DNA of 64,000 nt from Croceicoccus pelagius (GCF_001661915.1 NZ_LYWY01000040.1:307079-371078); one strand, 5' to 3'. Shown: positions 9,077-18,492, counted from the first letter of the stretch. The notes: generated by a model not told the origin, from the letters alone. Numbers and translations: made by a program.

Positions 9077-10003
9077 ATGATTCGCCTCACCTCTCTCGAC
9101 CCCGTGCCCAAAGCCTTGCGCGGTGCCGTTCTGGCGCTGGGCAATTTCGATGGCGTGCACCGCGGACACCAGGCGGTGATCGGCAGGGCGGTCGACATTG
9201 GCCACCAGCAGAGCCGACCGGTCATCGTCGCGACGTTCGATCCGCACCCCGTCCGCTTTTTCAAGCCCGACGTGGCGCCGTTCCGCCTGACGACACTGGA
9301 CCAGCGCGAAACGCTGTTCGAAGGACTGGGCGCGGATGCCATGATGGTCTTCGAATTCGGCGCGAAGCTTGCGGGTACGACGGCGCAGGAATTCGTGACC
9401 GACCTTCTGGTCCGCGATCTCGGCATCGCCGCTGTCGTCACCGGCAGCGACTTCACCTTCGGCAAGGGCAAACAGGGCAATGTCGCTCTGCTGAAATTGC
9501 TCGGAGCCGAAGTCGGGATCGAGGCGCACGCCGTCTCCCCCGTCGCGCAAGGGGACGGCATCGTCTCCTCCAGCCGTATCCGCGATGCGCTTTGGTCCGG
9601 CGATCCGCAGCAGGCCGCCGCCCTGCTCACGCGCCCGTTCGCGATTCGCGGAATGGTGCAGCATGGCGACAAGGTGGGCCGCACGATCGGCTATCCCACC
9701 GCGAATATCGATCTGGGCAGTTATATCCGCCCCAAATACGGGATCTACGCCGTCACCGGGCTGTTGCCCGACGGGCGCGTGCTGAAGGGCGCGGCAAACC
9801 TTGGCATTCGGCCCACATTCGATCCGCCCAAGGAACTGCTTGAGCCCTATTTCTTCGACTTTTCCGAGAATCTCTACGGGCAGGAGATCGAGGTCGCCTT
9901 CCACCACTTCATCCGGCCCGAGGCGAAGTTCGACGGTCTCGACGCGCTTGTCGCGCAGATGGAGAAGGATTGCGACGAGGCGCGCAGGCTGCTCGGCGCA
10001 TAA
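9077..10003 (+). CDS. ribF: Bifunctional riboflavin kinase / FAD synthetase
   Basis: 308 residues. The N-terminal FMN adenylyltransferase module has the nucleotidyltransferase motif ALGNFDGVHRGHQ and the SSSRIRDAL signature. The C-terminal riboflavin kinase module begins at about 185 with GDKVGRTIGYPTANI and contains KYGIYAV and NLGIRPTF. It converts riboflavin to FMN and FAD. It is followed 44 bases later by ileS, a common neighbour in proteobacteria (ribF-ileS-lspA). Confidence 0.95.
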   Translation: MIRLTSLDPVPKALRGAVLALGNFDGVHRGHQAVIGRAVDIGHQQSRPVIVATFDPHPVRFFKPDVAPFRLTTLDQRETLFEGLGADAMMVFEFGAKLAGTTAQEFVTDLLVRDLGIAAVVTGSDFTFGKGKQGNVALLKLLGAEVGIEAHAVSPVAQGDGIVSSSRIRDALWSGDPQQAAALLTRPFAIRGMVQHGDKVGRTIGYPTANIDLGSYIRPKYGIYAVTGLLPDGRVLKGAANLGIRPTFDPPKELLEPYFFDFSENLYGQEIEVAFHHFIRPEAKFDGLDALVAQMEKDCDEARRLLGA

Positions 10004-10047
10004 GACATGCTTTATCCGCGCGCCGCTTTGTTCTAGGTGCGCGCGCT

Positions 10048-13014
10048 ATGACTGAAAAGCGCGACTACAAGGACACGGTTTTCCTGCCGAAGACCGATTT
10101 TCCCATGAAGGCCGGACTCCCCCAGAAGGAACCGGGCATTCTGGCGCGCTGGCAGGAGATTAACCTCTACGAAAAACTGCGCGAGGCGCGCAGCGGGCGT
10201 GAGAAGTTCATCCTGCACGACGGCCCCCCGTACGCGAACGGCGACATGCACATCGGCCACGCGCTGAACCATGTGCTCAAGGACATGGTGGTTCGCACGC
10301 AGAGCCTGTTGGGCAAGAACGCGCCCTACGTTCCGGGCTGGGACTGCCACGGCCTTCCGATCGAGTGGAAGGTGGAAGAGCAGTACCGCAAGAAGAAGAA
10401 GAACAAGGACGAGGTTCCGGCAAAGGAATTCCGCGCCGAATGCCGCGCCTATGCGCAGCACTGGGTCGATACCCAGCGCGAGCAGCTGAAGCGGCTTGGC
10501 ATCAACGGCGACTGGGACAACCCGTACCTGACGATGCAGTTCGAGAGCGAGGCGACGATCGTTGCCGAACTGCTGAAGTTTGCGACAAGCGGCCAGCTCT
10601 ATCGCGGCGCGAAGCCGGTAATGTGGTCGCCGGTCGAAAAGACCGCGCTGGCCGAGGCCGAGGTCGAGTACGAGGACATCACCTCGACCCAGATCGACGT
10701 GGCGTTCGAGATCACGGAATCGCCGATTCCCGAACTGGTCGGCGCGCACGCGGTGATCTGGACGACGACGCCGTGGACAATCCCGGTGAACCAGGCGCTC
10801 GCCTATGGGCCGGATGTTGAGTATGTGTTGGCAACGATCGAATATGATTTCACGTCATCAATGCCCGAACCGGCCGACGCAATAGCCGCTGAGCTTATTG
10901 CCCAAATCAAAGCCGCCTCTAAGGGCTCAAGAGCGCACGCAGTGATAGCGGCTGACTTGGTCGAGCAGTTTCGAAGCCGACACGCCGGTTATGTCCAGTC
11001 GCAGGTCGCGGCGCGTAAAATGCCCCCTGGAACGAGCTTCTCGATCACGACTGGGCAAATATTCAAAGGCTCCGACCTAGCTGGCACCGTCGCCCGTCAC
11101 CCGATGCACAAGCTCGGCGGGTTCTACGCCGCGCCGCGTCCGTTGCTGCCCGGCGATTTCGTCACCACCGATTCCGGCACCGGCCTCGTCCACATGGCAC
11201 CCGATCATGGCGAGGACGACTTCGACCTTTGCAAGGCTCACGGCATCGAGCCCAAGTTCGTGGTCGAGGGCGATGGCAAGTACCGCGAGGACTGGCTCTG
11301 GCTCGGCGGGCAGGGATCGGTCATCAACCCCAAGTTCAACGCGCCCGACGGCCCGATCCTCACCGACCTCAAGGAAGTCGGCGCTCTCCTCAGCGCGTCC
11401 ACCGACTATCAACACTCTTATCCACATAGCTGGCGTTCAAAGGCCAAGGTCATCTTCCGCTGCACGCCGCAGTGGTTCGTGCCGATGGATATGCCGAACG
11501 CGGTAGAGCACATCGACAACCGCGCCGAGGGTCGCTGGGAAAACGAAGGCGGCGCGCAGGAGCCGAAGCTGACGCTGCGCCAAGCGGCGATGCAGGCCAT
11601 CGCCGACACCCGCTTCGTGCCCGCCAAGGGCCGCAACCGCATCGGTTCGATGGTCGAAGGCCGTCCCGACTGGGTCCTGTCGCGCCAGCGGGCGTGGGGC
11701 GTGCCGATCACGCTGTTCGTCGATCGCAAGACCGGCCAGTACCTAAACGATCCGGCGGTCAACGCGCGCATCGTCGAATCCATCCGCACGCACGGCGTGG
11801 ACGGGTGGGACGAGGAATATGCCGCCGACATCCTCGGCCCCGATTACGATCTGGATGATTACGAGCGGGTCACCGACATTCTCGACGTCTGGTTCGATTC
11901 GGGTTCGACCCATGCCTTCGTGCTGGAATCGGGTCGCTGGCCCGATCTGCAGTGGCCTGCCGATCTTTACCTCGAAGGGTCCGACCAGCATCGCGGATGG
12001 TTCCAGTCGAGCCTGCTGGAATCCTGCGGCACGCGGGGCCGTGCGCCTTACAAGGCCGTCCTCACCCATGGCTTCACCATGGACGGCAAGGGCGAGAAGA
12101 TGTCGAAGTCGAAGGGCAACACGATCAGCCCGCTCGATACGATGCGCGACTTCGGCGCGGACATCATCCGGCTCTGGGCACTGTCGGTCGACTATACCGA
12201 GGATCACCGCATCGGCCCCGAAATCCTGAAGGGCGTTGCCGACAATTACCGCAAGCTGCGCAACACTTTCCGCTACCTGCTGGGCGCGCTGGACGGCTTT
12301 ACCGAGGCCGAGCGTCTGCCGGTCGCCGAAATGCCGGAGCTGGAGCGGTACGGGCTGTCCCTGCTTGGCGAGCTTGATGCCAAGCTGAAGGTCTGCGTCG
12401 ACGATTTCGACTTCAACACCTACACCCGCGCGCTGTCAGATTTCTGCAACGAGGACCTGTCCGCGTTCTTCTTCGACATCCGCAAGGACAGCCTCTACTG
12501 CGACGCGCCCACCGACACGGGCCGCCGCGCCTATCGCACCGTCCTCGACACGCTGTTCCACGCGCTGGTCCGCTATGCCGCGCCGGTGCTGGTGTTCACG
12601 GCAGAAGAAGTGTGGGGCACGCGCTATCCCGACGGGGATTCGGTCCACCTGCTCGAATGGCCGGAAGTTCCGGCGGCAGATGCCAACAACGACCGCTGGG
12701 ACGCCCTGCGCGCCCTGCGCGAACGCGTGACCGAGGCGATCGAGCCGTTCCGCCGCGAAAAGACCATCCGCTCCAGCCTGCAAGCCGAAGTCGAAGTGCC
12801 GGCAAGCGCCGTGCCCGAAGGCTTCAGCGACGAGGATCTGGCTGATCTGTTCATCACCGCGACAGTCACGCGCGGGCAAGGCGACGGGGTGATCGTGAAG
12901 CCCACCGACATGGCCAAGTGCGGCCGCTGCTGGCGCCATCTTCCCGAAGTGGAGGAAGACGGCGACGTGTGCGACCGCTGCGAAACCGTCGTCGAAGGCA
13001 TGGAAGCGGCCTGA
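10048..13014 (+). CDS. ileS: Isoleucyl-tRNA synthetase
   Basis: 988 residues from the ATG at 10048; the open frame upstream overlaps ribF and is not used. Landmarks are HIGH (DMHIGHALNH), the CP1 editing domain with TTTPWTIPVNQALAYGP and TDSGTGLVHMAPDHGEDDF, DVWFDSGSTH, KMSKS (GEKMSKSKGN) and the C-terminal zinc site KCGRCWRHLP...CDRCE. The section at about 10811-11090, in the editing domain, has lower GC and uses codons rare in the neighbours (ATA, AGA, TCA, CTA); a shorter patch lies near 11400-11446. The frame is intact, so the enzyme should be functional. It overlaps lspA by one base. Confidence 0.95.
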   Translation: MTEKRDYKDTVFLPKTDFPMKAGLPQKEPGILARWQEINLYEKLREARSGREKFILHDGPPYANGDMHIGHALNHVLKDMVVRTQSLLGKNAPYVPGWDCHGLPIEWKVEEQYRKKKKNKDEVPAKEFRAECRAYAQHWVDTQREQLKRLGINGDWDNPYLTMQFESEATIVAELLKFATSGQLYRGAKPVMWSPVEKTALAEAEVEYEDITSTQIDVAFEITESPIPELVGAHAVIWTTTPWTIPVNQALAYGPDVEYVLATIEYDFTSSMPEPADAIAAELIAQIKAASKGSRAHAVIAADLVEQFRSRHAGYVQSQVAARKMPPGTSFSITTGQIFKGSDLAGTVARHPMHKLGGFYAAPRPLLPGDFVTTDSGTGLVHMAPDHGEDDFDLCKAHGIEPKFVVEGDGKYREDWLWLGGQGSVINPKFNAPDGPILTDLKEVGALLSASTDYQHSYPHSWRSKAKVIFRCTPQWFVPMDMPNAVEHIDNRAEGRWENEGGAQEPKLTLRQAAMQAIADTRFVPAKGRNRIGSMVEGRPDWVLSRQRAWGVPITLFVDRKTGQYLNDPAVNARIVESIRTHGVDGWDEEYAADILGPDYDLDDYERVTDILDVWFDSGSTHAFVLESGRWPDLQWPADLYLEGSDQHRGWFQSSLLESCGTRGRAPYKAVLTHGFTMDGKGEKMSKSKGNTISPLDTMRDFGADIIRLWALSVDYTEDHRIGPEILKGVADNYRKLRNTFRYLLGALDGFTEAERLPVAEMPELERYGLSLLGELDAKLKVCVDDFDFNTYTRALSDFCNEDLSAFFFDIRKDSLYCDAPTDTGRRAYRTVLDTLFHALVRYAAPVLVFTAEEVWGTRYPDGDSVHLLEWPEVPAADANNDRWDALRALRERVTEAIEPFRREKTIRSSLQAEVEVPASAVPEGFSDEDLADLFITATVTRGQGDGVIVKPTDMAKCGRCWRHLPEVEEDGDVCDRCETVVEGMEAA

Positions 13015-13553
13015 TGGGTCTGTTCACGCCGAAACGGGTGCAGGGCCTGATCATCGCCGCCGTCGTGATGATCGTGGACCAGTTCGTGAAGTGGTTCGTC
13101 CTTGCCGTGCTGGAACTGCGCCATGTCGGCGTTGTCGACCTGCTGCCGTTCTTCGACCTGCGCTATGCCGAAAACCGCGGCATTTCGTACGGGTTGCTAA
13201 CGGCGGACAGCCTTGAAGGGCGGATCGGCCTGTTCCTGCTGACCGGTATCATCGCGCTGGGCGTGCTGATCTGGATGTTCCGTGAGAACAAGATGGGCGA
13301 TATCCTTGCGCTGGCACTGGTGCTGGGCGGCGCGCTGGGCAATATCATCGACCGGGTGCGGTTCACTTACGTAGTGGACTACGCCGACTTTCATCTGGGG
13401 ACATGGCGACCTTTCGCCGTGTTCAACGTTGCCGATGCGGCGATCTCTGCGGGCGTCGTTTTGCTGCTTGCCCGTTCGCTGTTCATACGCGAAAAGCCTC
13501 TTCGCGACGAAGGCAAAGACTATCAGGCCGGTCCGGCCACGGAGAACAAATGA
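13014..13553 (+). CDS. lspA: Lipoprotein signal peptidase (signal peptidase II)
   Basis: 179 residues from the ATG overlapping the ileS stop. Four hydrophobic segments are visible (about 10-28, 60-85, 90-110, 130-155). The LspA signatures are DQFVKW near the N-terminus, YAENRGISYG (the N-R-G-x-x-F/Y-G motif), and the two catalytic Asp regions GNIIDRVRFTYVVDYADFH and FNVADAAISAG. It cleaves the signal peptide of prolipoproteins at the inner membrane. The next gene is itself a lipoprotein. Confidence 0.95.
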   Translation: MGLFTPKRVQGLIIAAVVMIVDQFVKWFVLAVLELRHVGVVDLLPFFDLRYAENRGISYGLLTADSLEGRIGLFLLTGIIALGVLIWMFRENKMGDILALALVLGGALGNIIDRVRFTYVVDYADFHLGTWRPFAVFNVADAAISAGVVLLLARSLFIREKPLRDEGKDYQAGPATENK

Positions 13554-13963
13554 TGCGTCTGAAATCCGCCATGCTCGTTCTGGCTTCCTCGGCGATGCTG
13601 GCCGGGTGCACCAGCGGGCTCAACATCTTTGGCCGCGACCGCCCCGACGAAATGGCCGTGTCGCGTCAGGCACCGCTCGCCGTTCCGCCCGATTTCGCGC
13701 TGACCCCGCCGGAACCGGGCGCTCCGCGCCCGCAGGAACCGACTGCCAGCCAGCAGGCACTGGAAGCCCTGTTCGGCGGCCCCGCTGCGCGTAGCGGCGT
13801 GGAAACCAGCGCGGTGATGAAGGCCGGCACGGCAGAAGCGGGCATCCGCACCGCCGTCGGCGATCCCGACACGCACACCGTCGACAAGGGTGTCGTCACC
13901 CGCGACATCGTGGCCGCGCCCGAAGGTGATGGCCGCAACGCACAGGCCGTGATCCCGGGCTGA
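13550..13963 (+). CDS. DUF3035-like small lipoprotein
   Basis: 137 residues (136 if the second of two tandem ATGs is used). The N-terminal signal peptide ends in a lipobox LAGC at about residues 17-20. The mature part begins TSGLNIFGRDRPDEMAVSRQAPLAVPPDF and is Pro-rich; this APL.VPPDF pattern is typical of the DUF3035 family found after lspA in alphaproteobacteria. GGAG precedes the start by 5 bases and the start overlaps the lspA stop. The function is unknown; it should be anchored in the periplasm or outer membrane. Confidence 0.85.
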   Translation: MMRLKSAMLVLASSAMLAGCTSGLNIFGRDRPDEMAVSRQAPLAVPPDFALTPPEPGAPRPQEPTASQQALEALFGGPAARSGVETSAVMKAGTAEAGIRTAVGDPDTHTVDKGVVTRDIVAAPEGDGRNAQAVIPG

Positions 13964-13997
13964 TCGCCCCGGCTCACCCGCCACAGATCCCGAAAAT

Positions 13998-15323
13998 TCA
14001 GGCGGCGTCCGGGTCAGTCTCGGACGCCGCTTTTTCACGCATGGCCAGAAGCTTGTCGATGCGCCGGCCATCCATGTCGACGATCTCGATCCGCCAGCCC
14101 TGGTCGATGAAGTACTCTCCCTCCACCGGCAGTTTTTTCAGCACCCAGAGGACATAGCCCGCCGCCGTCGCGAATTCGCGCGTCTCTGGCATCTCGATGC
14201 CGAGGCCTTCGGTAAGGCGGTCCACCGGAAGCGCGCCCGACAAAAGCAGCGACCCGTCCTCTCGCTCCACGATCAGGGGATCGTCGCCATCGTCGCTATG
14301 CGCGGCGAACTGACCGACCAGCGCATCGAGCAGGTCTGCAGGCGTCACGATCCCTTCGAAGTGGCCGTATTCGTCGTGGACCAGCGCCATCGCCACGTCT
14401 CCGCCCCGCATGATTCGCAATGCGTCCAGCGCGTCGATCTGGTCGGGGATAATCTCGGCCTTCTTCATCAGGCGCGTCACGCTGGGCTTGCGCCCCTTCA
14501 TCAGCGCGGCAAGCAGTTCGCGCACCTTGACCACACCAATGATGTTCTCGACCGAGCCGTGCCCCACCGGCAGTAGCGAGTGCGGCGAGGACGCGATGAC
14601 CTTGCGGATATCGGCCTCGCTTGCGCGGCGTTCGATCCAGTCGATCTCGGTGCGCGGTGTCATAAGCTCGCGCACGGGCCGCTCGGCCAGCTTGAGCACT
14701 TCGGCCATGATCGTGCGTTCGGCTTCCTCGATCGCGCCGGACCGCGTCGCCTCTGTCATGATGAGCTTCAATTCTTCGGCCGTCATGCCCGCATCGCCGG
14801 TCTTGCGGATGCCGATCAGGCGGAGCAGCAGGCTCGTGCTCTTGTCCAGCAGCCAGACGAGCGGTGCCGCCGCCTTCGACAGCATCTTCATCGGCGGCGC
14901 GGCGATCAGCGCGATTTTCTCACGCGAACGCAGCGCGATCTGTTTGGGCGCCAGCTCGCCCGCGACAAGAGAGAAATAGGTCGTCAGGACGATGACCAGC
15001 GCGAAGCCTGCCGTCTGAGCGGTATCTTCCTCAAGTCCGAGCAGAGCCAGCCGTTGCCCCACCGGTTCGCCAAGGCTGGCACCTGAATAGGCACCCGCGA
15101 TGATGCCGATGAGCGTGATGCCGATCTGCACGGTCGAGAGAAACTTGCCGCTGTCCGCGATGAGTTCGAGTGCGACCTTTGCCCTTTTCGAACCGTCCTC
15201 CGCCATGTGGCGCAGGCGTGCGGGGCGCGAGGAGACGATCGCAAGTTCCGAAAGCGAGAACAATCCGTTCAGAAGGATCAGGCCCGCGATGATAAGAACG
15301 TCGGTCCAGGGAAATGGGGACAA
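13998..15323 (-). CDS. CNNM/CorC-HlyC family transmembrane protein
   Basis: 441 residues. The N-terminal CNNM (DUF21) domain has hydrophobic segments at about 8-28, 65-85, 100-120 and 138-155, followed by a CBS-domain pair at about 200-330 (RPVRELMTPRTEIDWIE...; VALVHDEYGHFEGIVTPADLLDALVG) and a C-terminal CorC_HlyC domain (LLLSGALPVDRL...GYVLWVLKKLP). Members are implicated in Mg2+/Co2+ efflux or resistance; the older name is hemolysin-like. It stands alone, convergent to the lspA transcript. Confidence 0.92.
   Translation of the reverse strand: MSPFPWTDVLIIAGLILLNGLFSLSELAIVSSRPARLRHMAEDGSKRAKVALELIADSGKFLSTVQIGITLIGIIAGAYSGASLGEPVGQRLALLGLEEDTAQTAGFALVIVLTTYFSLVAGELAPKQIALRSREKIALIAAPPMKMLSKAAAPLVWLLDKSTSLLLRLIGIRKTGDAGMTAEELKLIMTEATRSGAIEEAERTIMAEVLKLAERPVRELMTPRTEIDWIERRASEADIRKVIASSPHSLLPVGHGSVENIIGVVKVRELLAALMKGRKPSVTRLMKKAEIIPDQIDALDALRIMRGGDVAMALVHDEYGHFEGIVTPADLLDALVGQFAAHSDDGDDPLIVEREDGSLLLSGALPVDRLTEGLGIEMPETREFATAAGYVLWVLKKLPVEGEYFIDQGWRIEIVDMDGRRIDKLLAMREKAASETDPDAA
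14002..14035 (+). terminator. Intrinsic terminator for the ileS-lspA transcript, inside a convergent gene
   Basis: A perfect 10-base-pair stem (GCGGCGTCCG with CGGACGCCGC) has a 9-base loop and is followed by five T on the plus strand. It lies within the last codons of the minus-strand CNNM/CorC gene, so those codons also act as the stop signal for the opposing transcript. Confidence 0.8.
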
Positions 15324-15449
15324 GTTCAGTCGCCTCGCCCGTAGATGTTTGTCATAGCCCGGCCAGATAGCGGCAACCGGTCCGTTCTAGCAAGAGATCG
15401 CTCGCGCCCGATGGTGCGCGGTCAAATCACTGTCCTCAAAGGTTCATCC

Positions 15450-15475
15450 GGAACAACGATGCCATGTCGTGCGTT
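15450..15475 (+). promoter_or_regulatory. EcfG-type (general stress sigma) promoter for the OmpA-like gene
   Basis: GGAAC at 15450-15454, 17 bases, then CGTT at 15472-15475, matching the alphaproteobacterial EcfG consensus GGAAC-N16/17-CGTT. It predicts transcription start near 15483, about 65 bases before the OmpA-like start codon. Confidence 0.7.
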
Positions 15476-15547
15476 TGACACCCCGAACGCCGGAAAAGGT
15501 GCAATCGCGCATGTCCGGTCAAAGAACAACTACGGAGGAAGAACCTC

Positions 15548-16237
15548 ATGGCACGTCGCCGCTATCTTACTGCTGCAATCGCAACCGTCTCGCTGCTGGG
15601 CGTATCGGCCTGTGTCACCGACCCGAACACGGGTGAAAAGAAGGTGTCTCGCACCGTCCTCGGCACTGCTGGCGGCGCGGCCGCGGGCTACCTGCTGGGC
15701 GGCATCATCGGCGGCAAGACCGCCCGTATCGTCGGCGCTGGCGTCGGCGGCGTGGCCGGCGGTGTCGTCGGCTACAAGATGGACCAGCAGATCAAGGAAC
15801 TGAAGGAACAGACCGCAGGTTCGGGCATCGATGTCACCGACGAAGGCGACTACATCAAGGTCAACCTGCCCGACGGCGTGACTTTCGCCACCGACAGCGC
15901 GACGATCTCGCCCGCTTTCAAGTCGGTCCTCGACGATATCGCGGCTTCGCTGATCCAGTATCCGGACAGCCTCGTCGACGTCTACGGCTTTACCGACAGC
16001 ACCGGTTCGGAAGCCTACAACCTCCAGCTTTCGGAACGCCGCGCGAAGGCGGTTGCCGACTACCTGATCTACAAGGGCGTTCCGGCGGCTCGTCTTGCCA
16101 CCAAGGGCTTCGGTGAAGATCCGAACTACTTCGTGGCCAGCAACGATACTGCCGAAGGCCGCGCGATGAACCGCCGCGTCGAGATCAAGATCGTTCCGAT
16201 CACTCAGGAAGATGTCCAGGCCGCGCAGGGCAACTAA
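15548..16237 (+). CDS. OmpA-family lipoprotein with glycine zipper
   Basis: 229 residues. The signal peptide ends in a lipobox-like VSAC at about 19-22. A glycine-zipper segment at about 40-78 (GTAGGAAAGYLLGGIIGGKTA...GVGGVAGGVVGYKMD) precedes a C-terminal OmpA-like peptidoglycan-binding domain at about 110-220 (VYGFTDSTGSEAYNLQLSERRAKAVADYL...GRAMNRRVEI), whose Asp and Arg are the residues that hold diaminopimelate. It probably tethers the outer membrane to peptidoglycan. GGAGG-like sequence precedes the ATG. An EcfG-type promoter upstream suggests stress induction. Confidence 0.92.
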   Translation: MARRRYLTAAIATVSLLGVSACVTDPNTGEKKVSRTVLGTAGGAAAGYLLGGIIGGKTARIVGAGVGGVAGGVVGYKMDQQIKELKEQTAGSGIDVTDEGDYIKVNLPDGVTFATDSATISPAFKSVLDDIAASLIQYPDSLVDVYGFTDSTGSEAYNLQLSERRAKAVADYLIYKGVPAARLATKGFGEDPNYFVASNDTAEGRAMNRRVEIKIVPITQEDVQAAQGN

Positions 16238-16282
16238 GCCCCGAGGCACTCGGACCAGAGGATTTCCGGCGACGGCCGGAAA

Positions 16283-16317
16283 GAACGGGTCAGGCGGACA
16301 ACCGTCTGGCCCGTTCG
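16283..16317. terminator. Hairpin between convergent OmpA-like and CysQ-like genes
   Basis: GAACGGG/CCCGTTC outer arms with further CAG/CTG and CGG/CCG pairs and two G-T wobbles make a stem of about 15 pairs around a 4-base loop. There is no good T run on either side, so the terminator call is tentative. It overlaps the end of the minus-strand gene. Confidence 0.4.
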
Positions 16318-17090
16318 CTTATCCGCTCGATCGCCGCGCCATGTATCGCAGGCGCGCTGACCAGCAGGCCGAAGGCACGCGGATCGCGCTTGTTATAGGC
16401 TAGCGCCCTGCCGAACGCGTCGGTTACGGCCGCACCTGCCTCGCGCGCGATCAAACCGGCGGCACCGATATCCCATTCGTAACCCCAGCGAAGCGTCGCC
16501 AGCAGGTCCGCCTCGTCCGCCGCGACCATCGCGATGCGTAAGGCGATGGAGTTGGGCTTGTCGACGCAAGTGAGGTCGACATCCTCTTTCGGCAATACGT
16601 CGGCAGGCGTTCGCGCACCGGCAAGTTCGGTTCGCTGACTGGCGACAAGCCGCTGGCCGTTTCGGAAAGAGCCCTGCCCCGCCTGCGCCGTCCAGTATTC
16701 GCCACGCGCCGGCGCGTTCAGCCCCGCGATGAGCGGGCGGTTCGCACTGACCAGCGCAACCGAGACCGACCAGCCGGTGCGCCCGCGAATGAAATCGCGC
16801 GTCCCGTCGATCGGGTCGACCAGCCAGATCAGCCCGCCTTCAAGCCGGTCGGGCGCATCGACAGTCTCTTCCGACAACCACCCGGCAGAAGGCAGAAGGT
16901 CGGTCAGCGCGTCTTTCAGATAGCTGTTCACGGCAAGGTCGGCGGCACAGACCGGGCTGTTGTCCTCCTTGTGCCATGTCTCGGGCTCGTGACCCATGCC
17001 GGGCCACTGGGCCAATGCGATTCGCCCGGCCTCGGCCATGATCGAGTCGAATCTTGCGCCGTTCAGCATGATTCCGGTCCGCTGTTGCAA
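16290..17090 (-). CDS. Inositol monophosphatase family, CysQ-like 3'(2'),5'-bisphosphate nucleotidase
   Basis: 266 residues, or 259 from Met8 at high coordinate 17069. Metal-site motifs are WLSEET (Glu), WLVDPIDGTRDFIRG (the family DPIDGT motif) and WEWDIGA-like GYEWDIGAAGLIAREAGAAVTD. The combination of DGTRDF and overall size favours a CysQ-type 3'-phosphoadenosine 5'-phosphate phosphatase over a true inositol monophosphatase or HisN, but the substrate is not certain from sequence. It stands alone, convergent to the OmpA-like gene. Confidence 0.85.
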   Translation of the reverse strand: MQQRTGIMLNGARFDSIMAEAGRIALAQWPGMGHEPETWHKEDNSPVCAADLAVNSYLKDALTDLLPSAGWLSEETVDAPDRLEGGLIWLVDPIDGTRDFIRGRTGWSVSVALVSANRPLIAGLNAPARGEYWTAQAGQGSFRNGQRLVASQRTELAGARTPADVLPKEDVDLTCVDKPNSIALRIAMVAADEADLLATLRWGYEWDIGAAGLIAREAGAAVTDAFGRALAYNKRDPRAFGLLVSAPAIHGAAIERISERARRLSA

Positions 17091-17246
17091 ATGATTTGCA
17101 AAGTCAAAGATAAACTGGCGGAATGTTCAGTTTCCGTCCGTCAAGCGGGACATGTAGACGATTGCAGCCCTTTTCAACAGGCCTCCGCTATGCTTTACGC
17201 ACGTGCGAAACGGGCGCACAGGCCCGGCAGACAACAAGGATAGGCG

Positions 17247-18446
17247 ATGAACATTCACGAATATCAGGCGAAGGAACTGCTCGCGAAGTTCGGAGTGGGC
17301 GTTCCGGCCGGCCACGCCGCACTCACCGTTGAGGAAGCTGTCGAGGCTGCGAAGAAGCTGCCCGGGCCGCTCTATGTCGTGAAGGCGCAGATCCATGCAG
17401 GTGGCCGCGGCAAGGGCAAGTTCAAGGAACTCGGTCCTGACGCCAAGGGCGGTGTCCGTCTCGCCAAGACCCTCGACGACGTCAAGAAGGACGCCGAGGA
17501 AATGCTCGGCAACACGCTCGTCACCGTTCAGACGGGTGATGCCGGCAAGCAGGTCAACCGCCTTTATGTCACCGACGGCGTCGACATCGCCGAGGAATAC
17601 TACCTCTCGATGCTCGTCGATCGCGCCACCGGCCGCGTCGCCCTGATCGTGTCGACCGAAGGCGGCATGGACATCGAGGAAGTCGCGCACTCGACGCCCG
17701 AGAAGATCACCACGATCACCATCGACCCGGCCGAAGGCTTCATGCCGCACCACGGCCGCGCGGTCGCTTTCGCTCTCAAGCTCGACGGCGAACTGAACAA
17801 GCAGGCGCAGAAGCTGTCGAAGCAGCTCTACGAAGCGTTCATGGCGCTCGACTGCGAAATGCTTGAAATCAACCCGCTGGTGGAAACCAAGGACGGCAAC
17901 CTGCTCGTCCTCGACACCAAGATGAGCTTCGACGGCAACGCCCTGTTCCGTCACAAAGACGTCGCTGCCCTGCGTGACGAGACCGAGGAAGACCCGGCCG
18001 AAGTCGAAGCCAGCGAATACGACCTTGCCTACATCAAGCTCGACGGCAACATCGGCTGCATGGTCAATGGCGCGGGTCTTGCCATGGCGACGATGGACAT
18101 CATCAAGCTCAACGGCGCGTTCCCGGCCAACTTCCTCGACGTCGGCGGCGGCGCCACGACCGAGAAGGTGACCGCGGCCTTCAAGATCATTCTGTCGGAT
18201 CCAGCTGTCGAGGGCATCCTCGTCAATATCTTCGGCGGCATCATGAAGTGCGACATCATCGCCGACGGCATCGTCGCCGCGGCCAAGGAAGTGAACCTGT
18301 CGGTTCCCCTCGTCGTCCGCCTCGAAGGCACCAACGTTGAAAAGGGCAAGGAAATCCTGGCCAACTCCGGCCTCCCGATCGTCCCCGCCGACGATCTGGG
18401 CGATGCGGCGAAGAAGATCGTGGCACAGGTCAAGGAAGCGGCCTGA
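17247..18446 (+). CDS. sucC: Succinyl-CoA synthetase beta subunit (ADP-forming)
   Basis: 399 residues, full length. It starts [17 protein letters not shown], has the ATP-grasp region [16 protein letters not shown], the metal-binding segment [24 protein letters not shown], and the C-terminal ligase domain with [21 protein letters not shown] and [15 protein letters not shown]. With SucD it makes succinate and ATP from succinyl-CoA in the TCA cycle. Unusually compared with enterics, sucD does not follow: a strong terminator and then etfBA come next. Confidence 0.97.
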   Translation: MNIHEYQAKELLAKFGVGVPAGHAALTVEEAVEAAKKLPGPLYVVKAQIHAGGRGKGKFKELGPDAKGGVRLAKTLDDVKKDAEEMLGNTLVTVQTGDAGKQVNRLYVTDGVDIAEEYYLSMLVDRATGRVALIVSTEGGMDIEEVAHSTPEKITTITIDPAEGFMPHHGRAVAFALKLDGELNKQAQKLSKQLYEAFMALDCEMLEINPLVETKDGNLLVLDTKMSFDGNALFRHKDVAALRDETEEDPAEVEASEYDLAYIKLDGNIGCMVNGAGLAMATMDIIKLNGAFPANFLDVGGGATTEKVTAAFKIILSDPAVEGILVNIFGGIMKCDIIADGIVAAAKEVNLSVPLVVRLEGTNVEKGKEILANSGLPIVPADDLGDAAKKIVAQVKEAA

Positions 18447-18461
18447 ACCTGATACGAAAGG

Positions 18462-18492
18462 GGCCGGCGCCGCGAGGTGCCGGCCATTTTTT
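18462..18492 (+). terminator. Intrinsic terminator of sucC
   Basis: A 10-pair GC-rich stem (one G-T wobble) with a GCGA tetraloop of the GNRA type is followed by six T. It starts 16 bases after the sucC stop and separates sucC from etfBA. Confidence 0.92.
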
